Assembly: GCA_002441135.1 (NCBI GenBank) | Contig: DJVJ01000049.1 | Location: 31,773-76,838 of the forward strand | DNA length: 45,066 nucleotides | Direction: 5' to 3' | Origin: Caryophanales bacterium UBA6259 | Lineage (GTDB): Bacteria > Bacillota > Bacilli > Tepidibacillales > Tepidibacillaceae | Shown here: piece by piece, positions 8,606 through 15,698 of the stretch | How the letters are laid out: every line of letters begins with the position of its first letter | How positions within the stretch are numbered: the stretch's first letter is position 1 | The notes under the pieces: model-generated | Seen by the model: only the letters and a program-made list of their open reading frames with translations | Told to the model about the DNA's origin: nothing | Database searches by the model: none | Position numbers and translations under genes: made by a program

Positions 8606-8830
8606 ATGACTAGAGACGAAATGGTTAAAGCATTAGAAGAAAAAAAATTAACAGATATTGTTGAGCTAATTGAAGACGCTGAAAAAGGATACTTAGAGGA
8701 ATTGGAGTTAGTGGAGCAAATTGGGCTTGTTCATGATCCAGTATTAAATGAGGAAGTGCTTCTATTTTTAAAAGAAAAAAATGTAACCATCACTTATGTT
8801 ACTTATGATGAGGAAGAGGAAGAGGAATAG
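8606..8830 (+). CDS. Small acidic protein resembling sigma-70 region 1.1
   Basis: A 74-residue protein with three or four predicted helices and a very acidic end (DEEEEEE). The pattern of short helices, KGYLEELELVEQIGL and then LLFLKEKNVTITYV before the acidic tail, resembles the N-terminal region 1.1 of housekeeping sigma factors (in RpoD: a GVLTYEEI-type helix and FLGEQGVELI). That domain mimics DNA and blocks the RNA polymerase channel; a stand-alone copy could modulate polymerase, but this is resemblance only. AAAAGGG precedes the ATG. It lies 45 bases after the SOS-box gene with no terminator between, so it is probably co-transcribed and could be damage-inducible. Confidence 0.7.
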   Translation: MTRDEMVKALEEKKLTDIVELIEDAEKGYLEELELVEQIGLVHDPVLNEEVLLFLKEKNVTITYVTYDEEEEEE

Positions 8831-8834
8831 AAAA

Positions 8835-8869
8835 GAAAGAAGCTGCCAGTAAAAAAGGCAGCTTCTTTC
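8835..8869. terminator. Bidirectional terminator
   Basis: A 13-bp perfect stem, GAAAGAAGCTGCC (8835-8847) with GGCAGCTTCTTTC (8857-8869), has a poly-A loop. It ends the SOS-type operon and the convergent permease gene. Confidence 0.85.
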
Positions 8870-8884
8870 AGTAACAAGTTCAGA

Positions 8885-10282
8885 TTACAATAAAAACATT
8901 GCAAAAATAGTGGTTACAATAAGACCGATGGTAACAGGAATTAGATTTCGACGGGCTAATTCAAAAGGATCGACACCAGTGATTGCAGCAGCCGGAATCA
9001 ATGCCCAAGGAATTAGTGTACCTCCACCAACCCAAATGGCTGCGATTTGTCCTAATGCAGTTAATGTGGCAGCACTTATATCAATGGCTGAGCCAAAAAG
9101 CTGTGCTACGGAACCCGCTAAGGAAATACCTGAAAAGCCAGAACCATCTAATCCTGTAATGGAGCCTACAATAGTTAAAGTAACAGCAGCAATATATTTG
9201 GTTAAAGGAACAATGTTGGCTAGTGCGACACCTAAGTCGTTAACTATACCTAATGAGCCAGAAGGTAAGGCATTTTCACCTAATATACTGAGGATTCCCG
9301 AATCTCCAAGATAGAAAAAGGCGGCAATTGGAATAACAGGGCCAAAAACCTTAAAGCCGAATTGAAAGCCCTCAACAAGATACTCGGTAATCTTACCCAT
9401 TCTCTCTTTGGTATGGTAGACCAAACTAGTTAAGATTAAAATGATAATCGCAGTTCCTCCAACAAGGGCGGTTGCATCTCCACCTGTTAGATCTAACAAG
9501 ACCATTCCAACGACATCTAATAAAAACAAAATGGGAATTAGAATCGCAATAAGGATTTTAGCTTTTGATGGCTTTTCCTTTATAACACTATTTTCCTTTT
9601 CGAGCTCTGCTAATTTTGCGGTATCCACTGTTAAAATTCCCTTTTTCATGTCTCTTCTTAAGAAAATAAAGGCTGTAATTGTTGTAACAATACCCATTAC
9701 AAAAACTAAAGGTACACTAGCAGAAACGACATCCTGAACCGGAATTCCAGCAGCACCAGCAGTAATCGTTGGAGCACCTTGAATAATGAAATCACCTGAT
9801 AGTGCAATACCATGGCCAAACAGGTTCATCGCCATTGCTACGCCTAAAGCTGGAAGGCCAACTCGAAGGGCCACAGGTAATAAAACAGCCCCAATCAGTG
9901 CCACTGCAGGAGATGGCCAGAAAAACCAAGAGATAACCATCATCGAAATACCAATAATCCAATAAGCAATAGAAGGTGACTTAATCAGCTTGGAAATGGG
10001 ACTAACCATAATTTCATTTATACCAGACTTGGTAAGCACCCGACTCATTGAAACAATTAAACTAATAATCAGGATCGTTCCTAGTAATTCTTTAATGGCA
10101 AAGATTAAGCTATTAAATACAGAAGAAATTGAACCAGGAATAGATTGAGTTACTAGCAGACCAATCATAAAAATACCAAGAATACTAACTAGTGTAGTAT
10201 CCTTTTTCATCACCATCACACCAATGATTAAAAGGATAAAGAGGATATACACCCAGTGGATAGCAAATAATTGAACTTCCAT
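8885..10282 (-). CDS. Polytopic permease, GntP/ion-transporter superfamily type
   Basis: A 465-residue protein with about eleven to twelve hydrophobic segments and a charged cytoplasmic loop near residues 215-245. Glycine- and proline-rich re-entrant stretches such as WPSPAVALIGAVLLP, NLFGHGIALSGDFIIQGAP and GLDGSGFSGISLAGSVAQLFG resemble those of IT-superfamily anion and carboxylate transporters (GntP, CitM, DctM-like). I cannot assign a substrate, and an unusual Na+/H+ antiporter is possible. The start ATG lies eight bases after AAAGGAGG. That ribosome binding site is part of a 12-bp inverted repeat that also looks like the terminator of the upstream actin-like gene, so expression may be controlled at this point. 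Confidence 0.75.
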   Translation of the reverse strand: MEVQLFAIHWVYILFILLIIGVMVMKKDTTLVSILGIFMIGLLVTQSIPGSISSVFNSLIFAIKELLGTILIISLIVSMSRVLTKSGINEIMVSPISKLIKSPSIAYWIIGISMMVISWFFWPSPAVALIGAVLLPVALRVGLPALGVAMAMNLFGHGIALSGDFIIQGAPTITAGAAGIPVQDVVSASVPLVFVMGIVTTITAFIFLRRDMKKGILTVDTAKLAELEKENSVIKEKPSKAKILIAILIPILFLLDVVGMVLLDLTGGDATALVGGTAIIILILTSLVYHTKERMGKITEYLVEGFQFGFKVFGPVIPIAAFFYLGDSGILSILGENALPSGSLGIVNDLGVALANIVPLTKYIAAVTLTIVGSITGLDGSGFSGISLAGSVAQLFGSAIDISAATLTALGQIAAIWVGGGTLIPWALIPAAAITGVDPFELARRNLIPVTIGLIVTTIFAMFLL

Positions 10283-10288
10283 AGAAAA

Positions 10289-10338
10289 AACCTCCTTTGC
10301 TAGGCGGATGCCTTAATCCAAAATATGCAAAGGAGGTT
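10289..10338 (-). promoter_or_regulatory. Inverted repeat overlapping permease ribosome binding site (terminator or attenuator)
   Basis: AACCTCCTTTGC (10289-10300) and GCAAAGGAGGTT (10327-10338) form a perfect 12-bp inverted repeat with a 26-base loop. Read on the minus strand the stem ends in the permease Shine-Dalgarno AAAGGAGG followed by a run of T, so it can act as a terminator for the actin-like gene and also hide the permease ribosome binding site. Which role dominates is not known. Confidence 0.7.
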
Positions 10339-10356
10339 GGATTGGTGATTTTTATG

Positions 10357-11448
10357 CTATATGGAGTTATGGGCGTAGCTTTTTTTTCTTGCTAGCTTTA
10401 AATATCCGTAAACATTTTGTAATTCACTTTCCTGAACAAAACGTAAAGTCATCGGGCCAGCAGCTTCTGTAATATATGGTTGCAAGGCTATAGCTCCTCC
10501 ACCAAGAACATAAAAGGATTCAATGTCTGGGTACTTTTTCCATCTCTTTTTAATTAAGTCCACCATACGTTGGGCAGCTCTAGTGAAATACTCATCAACA
10601 ATTGGTTTGATGTTGGATTGACCTTCTCCTATATTTTGAATCAGGTAATTTTTCTGTTTTATCCGTTGAACTAATTTTGCTCTGCTAGGGAAAGTATAAT
10701 TGAATTGATCTTCTACCTCCCGAATAATCGAGTCTAAATAGTTTGCCATTCCTATTTGTTCTCCATAGCTAAATCGATTATCGATATTCATTCGTTTAAT
10801 TACGGGAAAATCAGTAGTTAAGGCGCCAATTTCACAAATTCCAATAGTACCACTATATAATCGGTCGTCTTTAATTGCTAGATTATCATGGGTAGACATA
10901 TTAAATAAAGCTGCAGCTCCTTCAATGGATACAAGAGCATCTTTAATCACCACTTTTACTGTCCGATTGTATAATTCTGGTGTGGTTAAAAAGGTTATCT
11001 CATGCTCTCCAATTAATCGTTCTCTTAGTGTTTTGTTGAATTTGGCATAGGTTCTAACGGGAAGTCCAGTTCCAATGATAAATTCTAAATCATTCATTCT
11101 TTCATAGGAAGATGAATTTTGACGATTGATCACGCCTGCATAGGCCAAGGCGGTTAAGGTTACAATTAAGGACTGTTCACTTTCTGCTTTGTTATCAGTT
11201 TCTTCTAGTTCAAAATTATCGGCATCTTCCACTGCTAAGTAGCCAACAAAATACCTTTGATTTTTTTTCTGAAGGGAAGGACTATTAACTACTACATCGA
11301 GTGCTTTAATCGGTGAGTCCTCTTCCTGTAGAATATGTCTTTCATATCCAGGAGCAATAATATTTGGTATGATTATAGGCTCATGATGATTTTCAAGAAC
11401 TATTTTAATGCTATCATTTCCAATATCTATCCCAGCTAAATTTGGCAT
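10357..11448 (-). CDS. ParM/StbA-family actin-like ATPase
   Basis: A 363-residue protein with the actin/Hsp70 fold signatures of bacterial filament-forming ATPases. The phosphate-1 motif is LAGIDIGNDSIKIV at the N-terminus, the phosphate-2 motif is GICEIGALTTDFPVI (normally DxGxxTTD, here EIGALTTD), and the adenosine motif is FYVLGGGAIALQPY near residue 320. Plasmid ParM pushes DNA copies apart together with a ParR adaptor and a parC centromere. No ParR-like gene or array of direct repeats is visible here, so this is a chromosomal actin-like protein of unknown role. A strong ribosome binding site is not obvious (AAGGGG lies about eight bases upstream on the minus strand). A permease gene follows. 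Confidence 0.8.
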   Translation of the reverse strand: MPNLAGIDIGNDSIKIVLENHHEPIIIPNIIAPGYERHILQEEDSPIKALDVVVNSPSLQKKNQRYFVGYLAVEDADNFELEETDNKAESEQSLIVTLTALAYAGVINRQNSSSYERMNDLEFIIGTGLPVRTYAKFNKTLRERLIGEHEITFLTTPELYNRTVKVVIKDALVSIEGAAALFNMSTHDNLAIKDDRLYSGTIGICEIGALTTDFPVIKRMNIDNRFSYGEQIGMANYLDSIIREVEDQFNYTFPSRAKLVQRIKQKNYLIQNIGEGQSNIKPIVDEYFTRAAQRMVDLIKKRWKKYPDIESFYVLGGGAIALQPYITEAAGPMTLRFVQESELQNVYGYLKLARKKSYAHNSI

Positions 11449-11653
11449 TTGTAAGTACCCCTTTCCAAACTTTTCTATTATTTAGAAAACTATTCTACTA
11501 AAATTCAGAGGATTCCTTCGGACTAAAGTCCTAAATGTAATACGTTATATATATCTTATGACCTATTTTTACTTATAACTTGACCTAAAAATGTGAAATA
11601 TAAATAAATAGGGTTTTTTATTTCTAAAAATTAGAATGAAAAAAGGTGGTAAA

Positions 11654-12616
11654 GTGCTCGTTCGATTTGGTTATGTTGCAATGAGTGTGAATTTGGTGAA
11701 TGCGTCACCGTCAAAAACGATGACTTTAAAGCAATTTGAAAAAATCCCTGATCGTGATGCTGCGATTCGTAAACTAGAACGAATTGCTCAACAGAATTTA
11801 GAAAATACCATACGGTTGATGAAATATAATAAAGGGGAGAGAATTTTCTTTTATCGTTTCTCTTCACGTTTAATTCCTTTAGTTGGCCATGAGCTTGTTG
11901 AGGGTTGGGATTATCTAACGCCATTAAAAGAACAACTAATAGAGATAGGTACACTAGCTAAAGAAGGAAATATTAGAGTGGGGTTTCATCCAGATCACTA
12001 TACTTTACTTAATTCCACCAAGGAAAATGTATTTGAGCAATCAGTTGCTATAATAAAAAGGCATGTAGAATTAATCAGTAAAATGGGAATCAATCCAAGG
12101 CATCGGAATGTCCTTCATATAGGAGGAAAAGCGGGTGGAAAGGAAAAAGCATTACAGCGATTTATCACTAATTTCCCCTTAATGCCAGAAGAATTGCGCT
12201 ATAGTATTATTTTAGAGAATGATGATAAAACATTTAACGCAAAGGATACATTATTCTTGGCAGAAAAACTAGGTATTCCAATGGTACTAGATGTGCATCA
12301 TGAAAGATGCAATCCAAGTGAAGAACCATTAAGTGAGCTGTGGCCTAGAATTCTAAAAACATGGGAAGCATCCTATCTTCCACCTAAAATTCATATTTCT
12401 AGTTCAAAAGATCAAAAAGATATTAGAGCACATGCTGATTATATAAAGATGGAGGATTTCTTACCTTTTTTAATGGAAATGAAAGAAACTACATCAGAGC
12501 TAGATGTGATGATTGAAGCAAAGCAAAAGGACAATGCTTTATTTAAACTAATGAAAGAATTAAAGAATAAGCCTGGAGTACAAGTTCTGGATAAAAGTGT
12601 TATCCAAATTTTATAA
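11654..12616 (+). CDS. uvsE: UV DNA damage endonuclease UvsE
   Basis: A 320-residue TIM-barrel endonuclease of the UVDE family, which nicks DNA 5' to cyclobutane dimers and 6-4 photoproducts and starts alternative excision repair. Visible conserved blocks are VRFGYVAMS, the FYRFSSRLIPL segment, GFHPDHYTLL, HIGGKAGGKEKA, LENDDKTF, LDVHHE and MIEAKQKD, which carry the metal-binding His, Glu and Asp residues. The start is placed at the GTG at 11654, where the protein aligns with other UvsE N-termini (an MIFRFGFV-type start) and AAAGGTGG lies just upstream; the ATG at 11636 has no ribosome binding site. ricF follows after 51 bases. No LexA box is seen in front of it. Confidence 0.93.
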   Translation: MLVRFGYVAMSVNLVNASPSKTMTLKQFEKIPDRDAAIRKLERIAQQNLENTIRLMKYNKGERIFFYRFSSRLIPLVGHELVEGWDYLTPLKEQLIEIGTLAKEGNIRVGFHPDHYTLLNSTKENVFEQSVAIIKRHVELISKMGINPRHRNVLHIGGKAGGKEKALQRFITNFPLMPEELRYSIILENDDKTFNAKDTLFLAEKLGIPMVLDVHHERCNPSEEPLSELWPRILKTWEASYLPPKIHISSSKDQKDIRAHADYIKMEDFLPFLMEMKETTSELDVMIEAKQKDNALFKLMKELKNKPGVQVLDKSVIQIL

Positions 12617-12667
12617 GTATTTCCAATCGGTATTTTACAGTATAATGGAATAGAAGGAGGTTGTTCA

Positions 12668-13108
12668 ATGGATATTGAAAGCACCATTATACACCAAACC
12701 TATGAATTAGCAGACTTAATCAACCAATCCGAAGAGATGGAAATATATAAAAAGTATCAGAAGCTATTAGATCAAGATACGCAGGTTATGGAGCTGAAAA
12801 AAAACTTAAATAAAGCCAAAATATTATTTGATGAGGCACAGCGTTTTGGTCATTTTCACCCTAATTATCATGAAGCGAAAGAAAAGGTGGAAAAAGTAAT
12901 TACAGAATTAGATCAGCTTCCTGTAGTGATGAATTTTAAACAAGCAGAAGAAGAGCTAGATAGCCTTCTCTACCTTGTCAGCAAAACGATTGCCCATTCC
13001 GTTTCTCCAAGTATCTTAGTACCTAAAGATGATGGGATTAGCAGTGGCTCTTCATGTGGGGTTGGCTCTTGTAATTCTTGCGGTATTAGTAGCTCCTGTG
13101 CAATTTAA
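12668..13108 (+). CDS. ricF: RicF (YlbF) subunit of the Fe-S-containing Y-complex
   Basis: A 146-residue helical YlbF-family protein with the core KILFDEAQRFGHFHPNY and a C-terminal cysteine tail. In B. subtilis, RicF forms a complex with RicA (YmcA) and RicT (YaaT) that affects RNase Y processing, competence, biofilm formation and sporulation, and that carries 4Fe-4S clusters. Four cysteines (130, 135, 138, 144) lie in a Gly/Ser-rich tail, consistent with cluster binding. GGAGGTT precedes the ATG. ylbG follows as in B. subtilis, but the usual next genes of that region (rsmD, coaD) are not here. ricA and ricT are not in the window. Confidence 0.92.
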   Translation: MDIESTIIHQTYELADLINQSEEMEIYKKYQKLLDQDTQVMELKKNLNKAKILFDEAQRFGHFHPNYHEAKEKVEKVITELDQLPVVMNFKQAEEELDSLLYLVSKTIAHSVSPSILVPKDDGISSGSSCGVGSCNSCGISSSCAI

Positions 13109-13179
13109 ATGAAACAGATTGATTATTTTAAATATGCATGGTAGAATTTTGTAAATGGTAAATTAAAGGAGTCAGCATA

Positions 13180-13443
13180 ATGATCTATCCAAAAAGAGTA
13201 GGATTAGTGGTATGGGTAAATGATGTAAGAAAAGCGAGGAATTTGGATCGCATTGGAAACATTCATTTTATTTCAAAACGAATGAAATATGTTTTAATAT
13301 ATATTAATGAGAAAGATTTAGAGCGTACAACCCATTATTTACAGAAGCTAGATTTTGTGAATAAAGTGGAAAGGTCTTATCGTGGAGAAATACTTCATTC
13401 CTTTCATGCTAAAGAGTTTGTAGACGAAACAATAAATCAATGA
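13180..13443 (+). CDS. ylbG: YlbG family protein (DUF2129)
   Basis: An 87-residue protein of the YlbG/DUF2129 family, with the conserved start KRVGLVVWVNDVRKARNLDRIGNIHFISKRMKYV and the later KLDFVNKVERSYR. The function is unknown; the gene is very often located directly after ylbF in Bacillales, as here (71 bases between), and encodes a small cytoplasmic protein. AAAGGAG precedes the ATG. A terminator follows the stop, so the ricF-ylbG pair forms the end of a transcription unit that may begin at uvsE. Confidence 0.92.
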   Translation: MIYPKRVGLVVWVNDVRKARNLDRIGNIHFISKRMKYVLIYINEKDLERTTHYLQKLDFVNKVERSYRGEILHSFHAKEFVDETINQ

Positions 13444-13454
13444 TGGTTTAAATA

Positions 13455-13497
13455 GAAGGCCTATTATTTAAAAAATAATAGTGGCTTTCTTTTTTTT
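13455..13497 (+). terminator. Rho-independent terminator after ylbG
   Basis: GAAGGCCTATTATTT pairs with AAATAATAGTGGCTTTC (two-base mismatch near the base), followed by eight or more T residues. It ends the ricF-ylbG transcript. Confidence 0.88.
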
Positions 13498-13562
13498 CTC
13501 CTTTAAATTTCGGTTTACGAAATATATAATTAGAATTAGACAGAAGATTGGGAGATGAAAGT

Positions 13563-14777
13563 ATGGAGCTTTGGAGAAGAAATCTATATATTTTAACAGG
13601 TTCAGTATTTTTAATCTTTGGGGCGATGACTTCGGTAATGCCATTTTTACCTTTGCACATTGAGCAGAATATGGGTTTAAAATCGCAAGATGAGATTACG
13701 ATGTGGGCAGGGTTTATTTTTGCAGCCAATTTTTTATCTGCATTTATTTTTTCTCCCATTTGGGGTAAGCTTGCGGATAAATATGGAAGGAAAATGATGG
13801 TTATTCGATCTGGCTTTGGTATGGCAATTGTTACCTCGCTTATGGGCTTAGCGACCAATGTTTATCAATTATTTTTTCTACGCTTATTAAACGGCGTAGT
13901 CGCAGGCTTTAATCCAGCTGCGATTGCACTAGTCGCTTCTAATACGCCGAAGGAAAAAATTGGCTATGCCTTAGGAATACTACAATCAGGTGCAGTTGCC
14001 GGTTCTATTATTGGACCACTTTTAGGCGGCTTTTTTGCCGATTATGTAGGATTTCGTAAAATATTTTTATATACAGGGATATTTATCTTAATTGCAGGAT
14101 TTGTCGTTTTGTTCTTAGTAAAAGAGGACTTTAAACCAGATACTTCATCAGAGAAACGAAGTATGGCTGGAGATTTTAGTGTGATCGCACAAACAAAACC
14201 ACTAATGGCGCTGTTTAGTGTCGCATTTTTAATCCAATTTGCTGCCTTAAACATAACTCCTGTATTGCCGTTATTTATCCAGGACTTAAATCCACCATTA
14301 GGTATGGTTTCCTTTTTTTCTGGGTTGGTAGCAGCAACAACCGGTTTTGCCAATATGCTTGCATCACCTAAACTAGGGAAATTAGGGGATAAAATTGGTC
14401 ATGAAAAAATCCTATTCTACTCTATAATGGGGGCAGCACTCTTTTTTCTACCACAGGGACTCTCGCCTAATGTTTGGGTCTTAATGGGCTGGAGATTTAT
14501 GTTAGGTTTAACCCTAGGGGGATTGTTACCATCTGTTAACTCGTTAATCCGACTATTTGCGCCGGAAGGTATGGTTAGTAGAACCTATGGATATAGTAAT
14601 AGCGCTATCTTTTTAGGGAATATGATGGGACCAATTAGTGGGGGATTTTTAGCAGGAATTGTCGGTCTTCATGGAGTATTTATTTTCACTTCCTTACTAC
14701 TGCTTGTAAATGGACTCTGGGTAAGGGCAAGTGTAAATAAGCAAATAGCAGCTTTACGTTCTCAAGGAGTAATTTAA
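13563..14777 (+). CDS. MFS multidrug-type exporter (DHA1, MdtG/NorA-like)
   Basis: A 404-residue protein with twelve predicted membrane helices. It starts MELWRRNLYILTGSVF and carries the MFS signature between helices 2 and 3 (GKLADKYGRKMM) and the export-specific motif C region in helix 5 (GAVAGSIIGPLLGG). This points to a proton-coupled drug or metabolite exporter; the substrate is unknown. The longer frame from TTG at 13548 is rejected because GGGAG at 13550-13554 is a ribosome binding site for the ATG at 13563. It is a single gene between ylbG and the convergent ytaF, with terminators on both sides. Confidence 0.9.
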   Translation: MELWRRNLYILTGSVFLIFGAMTSVMPFLPLHIEQNMGLKSQDEITMWAGFIFAANFLSAFIFSPIWGKLADKYGRKMMVIRSGFGMAIVTSLMGLATNVYQLFFLRLLNGVVAGFNPAAIALVASNTPKEKIGYALGILQSGAVAGSIIGPLLGGFFADYVGFRKIFLYTGIFILIAGFVVLFLVKEDFKPDTSSEKRSMAGDFSVIAQTKPLMALFSVAFLIQFAALNITPVLPLFIQDLNPPLGMVSFFSGLVAATTGFANMLASPKLGKLGDKIGHEKILFYSIMGAALFFLPQGLSPNVWVLMGWRFMLGLTLGGLLPSVNSLIRLFAPEGMVSRTYGYSNSAIFLGNMMGPISGGFLAGIVGLHGVFIFTSLLLLVNGLWVRASVNKQIAALRSQGVI

Positions 14778-14836
14778 AGAAGATTTAATATAGAAATAAA
14801 TATTGAAATAATCATTGAAACAACACAGAAAACAGT

Positions 14837-14872
14837 AAAAGAGATCCAGTGTATGAACATTGGATCTCTTTT
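14837..14872. terminator. Bidirectional terminator
   Basis: A 12-bp perfect stem, AAAAGAGATCCA (14837-14848) with TGGATCTCTTTT (14861-14872), serves the convergent MFS and ytaF genes. The ytaF stop codon begins two bases beyond it. Confidence 0.9.
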
Positions 14873-14874
14873 AT

Positions 14875-15495
14875 TTAAATAAAACGAGAAATACCAAGTG
14901 CAACTAAAATGATTCCTGGCAAAAGAGAAAATTTTGCTGCGAAGTGATAAACAAAATTATTTCTTGCGAGAACATTTCCTAAACCAATCAAAACAAAATG
15001 AGTAATTCCAAATAAAAAAGGAGTAATAAAAGGGTTGAATTCAAAAAAGGATAAGGTGAAAGCTGCAATCGATGCATCCATTGCAACCGCTACTCCAAGG
15101 ATGGTTCCTTCAATTGGCTTAATGTCATTTTCCTTATCAATATCTGCTAAAATAGGGTTATTTATAACCTTTATTAAACCACGAAAGTTCATCCCGATAT
15201 GATCTTCTAAATTGCTTTTAAATTTTTTCCTTTGTTCTAATCCTTCTTTTAAAGTAAAAAGCCCTAAAAGTAATAATAAACTACCTCCAATATACTTTCC
15301 TGTTTCTAAAGAGATAAAATCTTGTAAGCGATATCCAATATTCATGGTAATCATTGTACCAACAATGGACCAAGAAGAGATAATGAGTAATGAGACCCAA
15401 GAGATTTTAATCTTTCTTAATCCAAAGGAAAATCCCCCCCAAAATCCATCAATGCTTACCGCAGTAGCAATTAAGATTAAACTAATAATCCCCAT
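14875..15495 (-). CDS. ytaF: Sporulation membrane protein YtaF (MntP-related)
   Basis: A 206-residue, six-helix membrane protein of the DUF204/MntP superfamily in its sporulation-specific YtaF form. Two repeats are visible, each with a helix carrying a short acidic motif: AVSIDGFWGGFSFGLRKIKI in the first half and AVAMDASIAAFTLSFF in the second. MntP relatives export manganese, so YtaF may move a cation during sporulation, although its role is unproven. AAGGAG lies upstream of the ATG on the minus strand. It is a single-gene unit convergent with the MFS gene. Confidence 0.88.
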   Translation of the reverse strand: MGIISLILIATAVSIDGFWGGFSFGLRKIKISWVSLLIISSWSIVGTMITMNIGYRLQDFISLETGKYIGGSLLLLLGLFTLKEGLEQRKKFKSNLEDHIGMNFRGLIKVINNPILADIDKENDIKPIEGTILGVAVAMDASIAAFTLSFFEFNPFITPFLFGITHFVLIGLGNVLARNNFVYHFAAKFSLLPGIILVALGISRFI

Positions 15496-15698
15496 GCTTT
15501 ATCTACACTCCTTACTAAATAAACTATTCTTTTCCAGTTCACCTGTCGAATTATTATATTCATTCGCCCTTAATGGGTTAATAAATAAATTGCCTATATT
15601 TGTGCATTGATTCTCTTTCTCATTTCCTTAATGATAGAAGTAGAGAATAACAACCTAGAGCTTGTTAATCAGAAATACGGAGAGGGGAACTTAATAGA

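Noticed and set aside
11580..11610. Promoter TTGACC with TATAAA before uvsE
   Set aside because: The spacing (13 bases) is too short, and alternative -10 sequences are poor, so I did not list it.
13448..13858. 136-codon minus-strand frame opposite the MFS gene
   Set aside because: It covers the ylbG terminator and the start of the MFS coding region and shows no family pattern.
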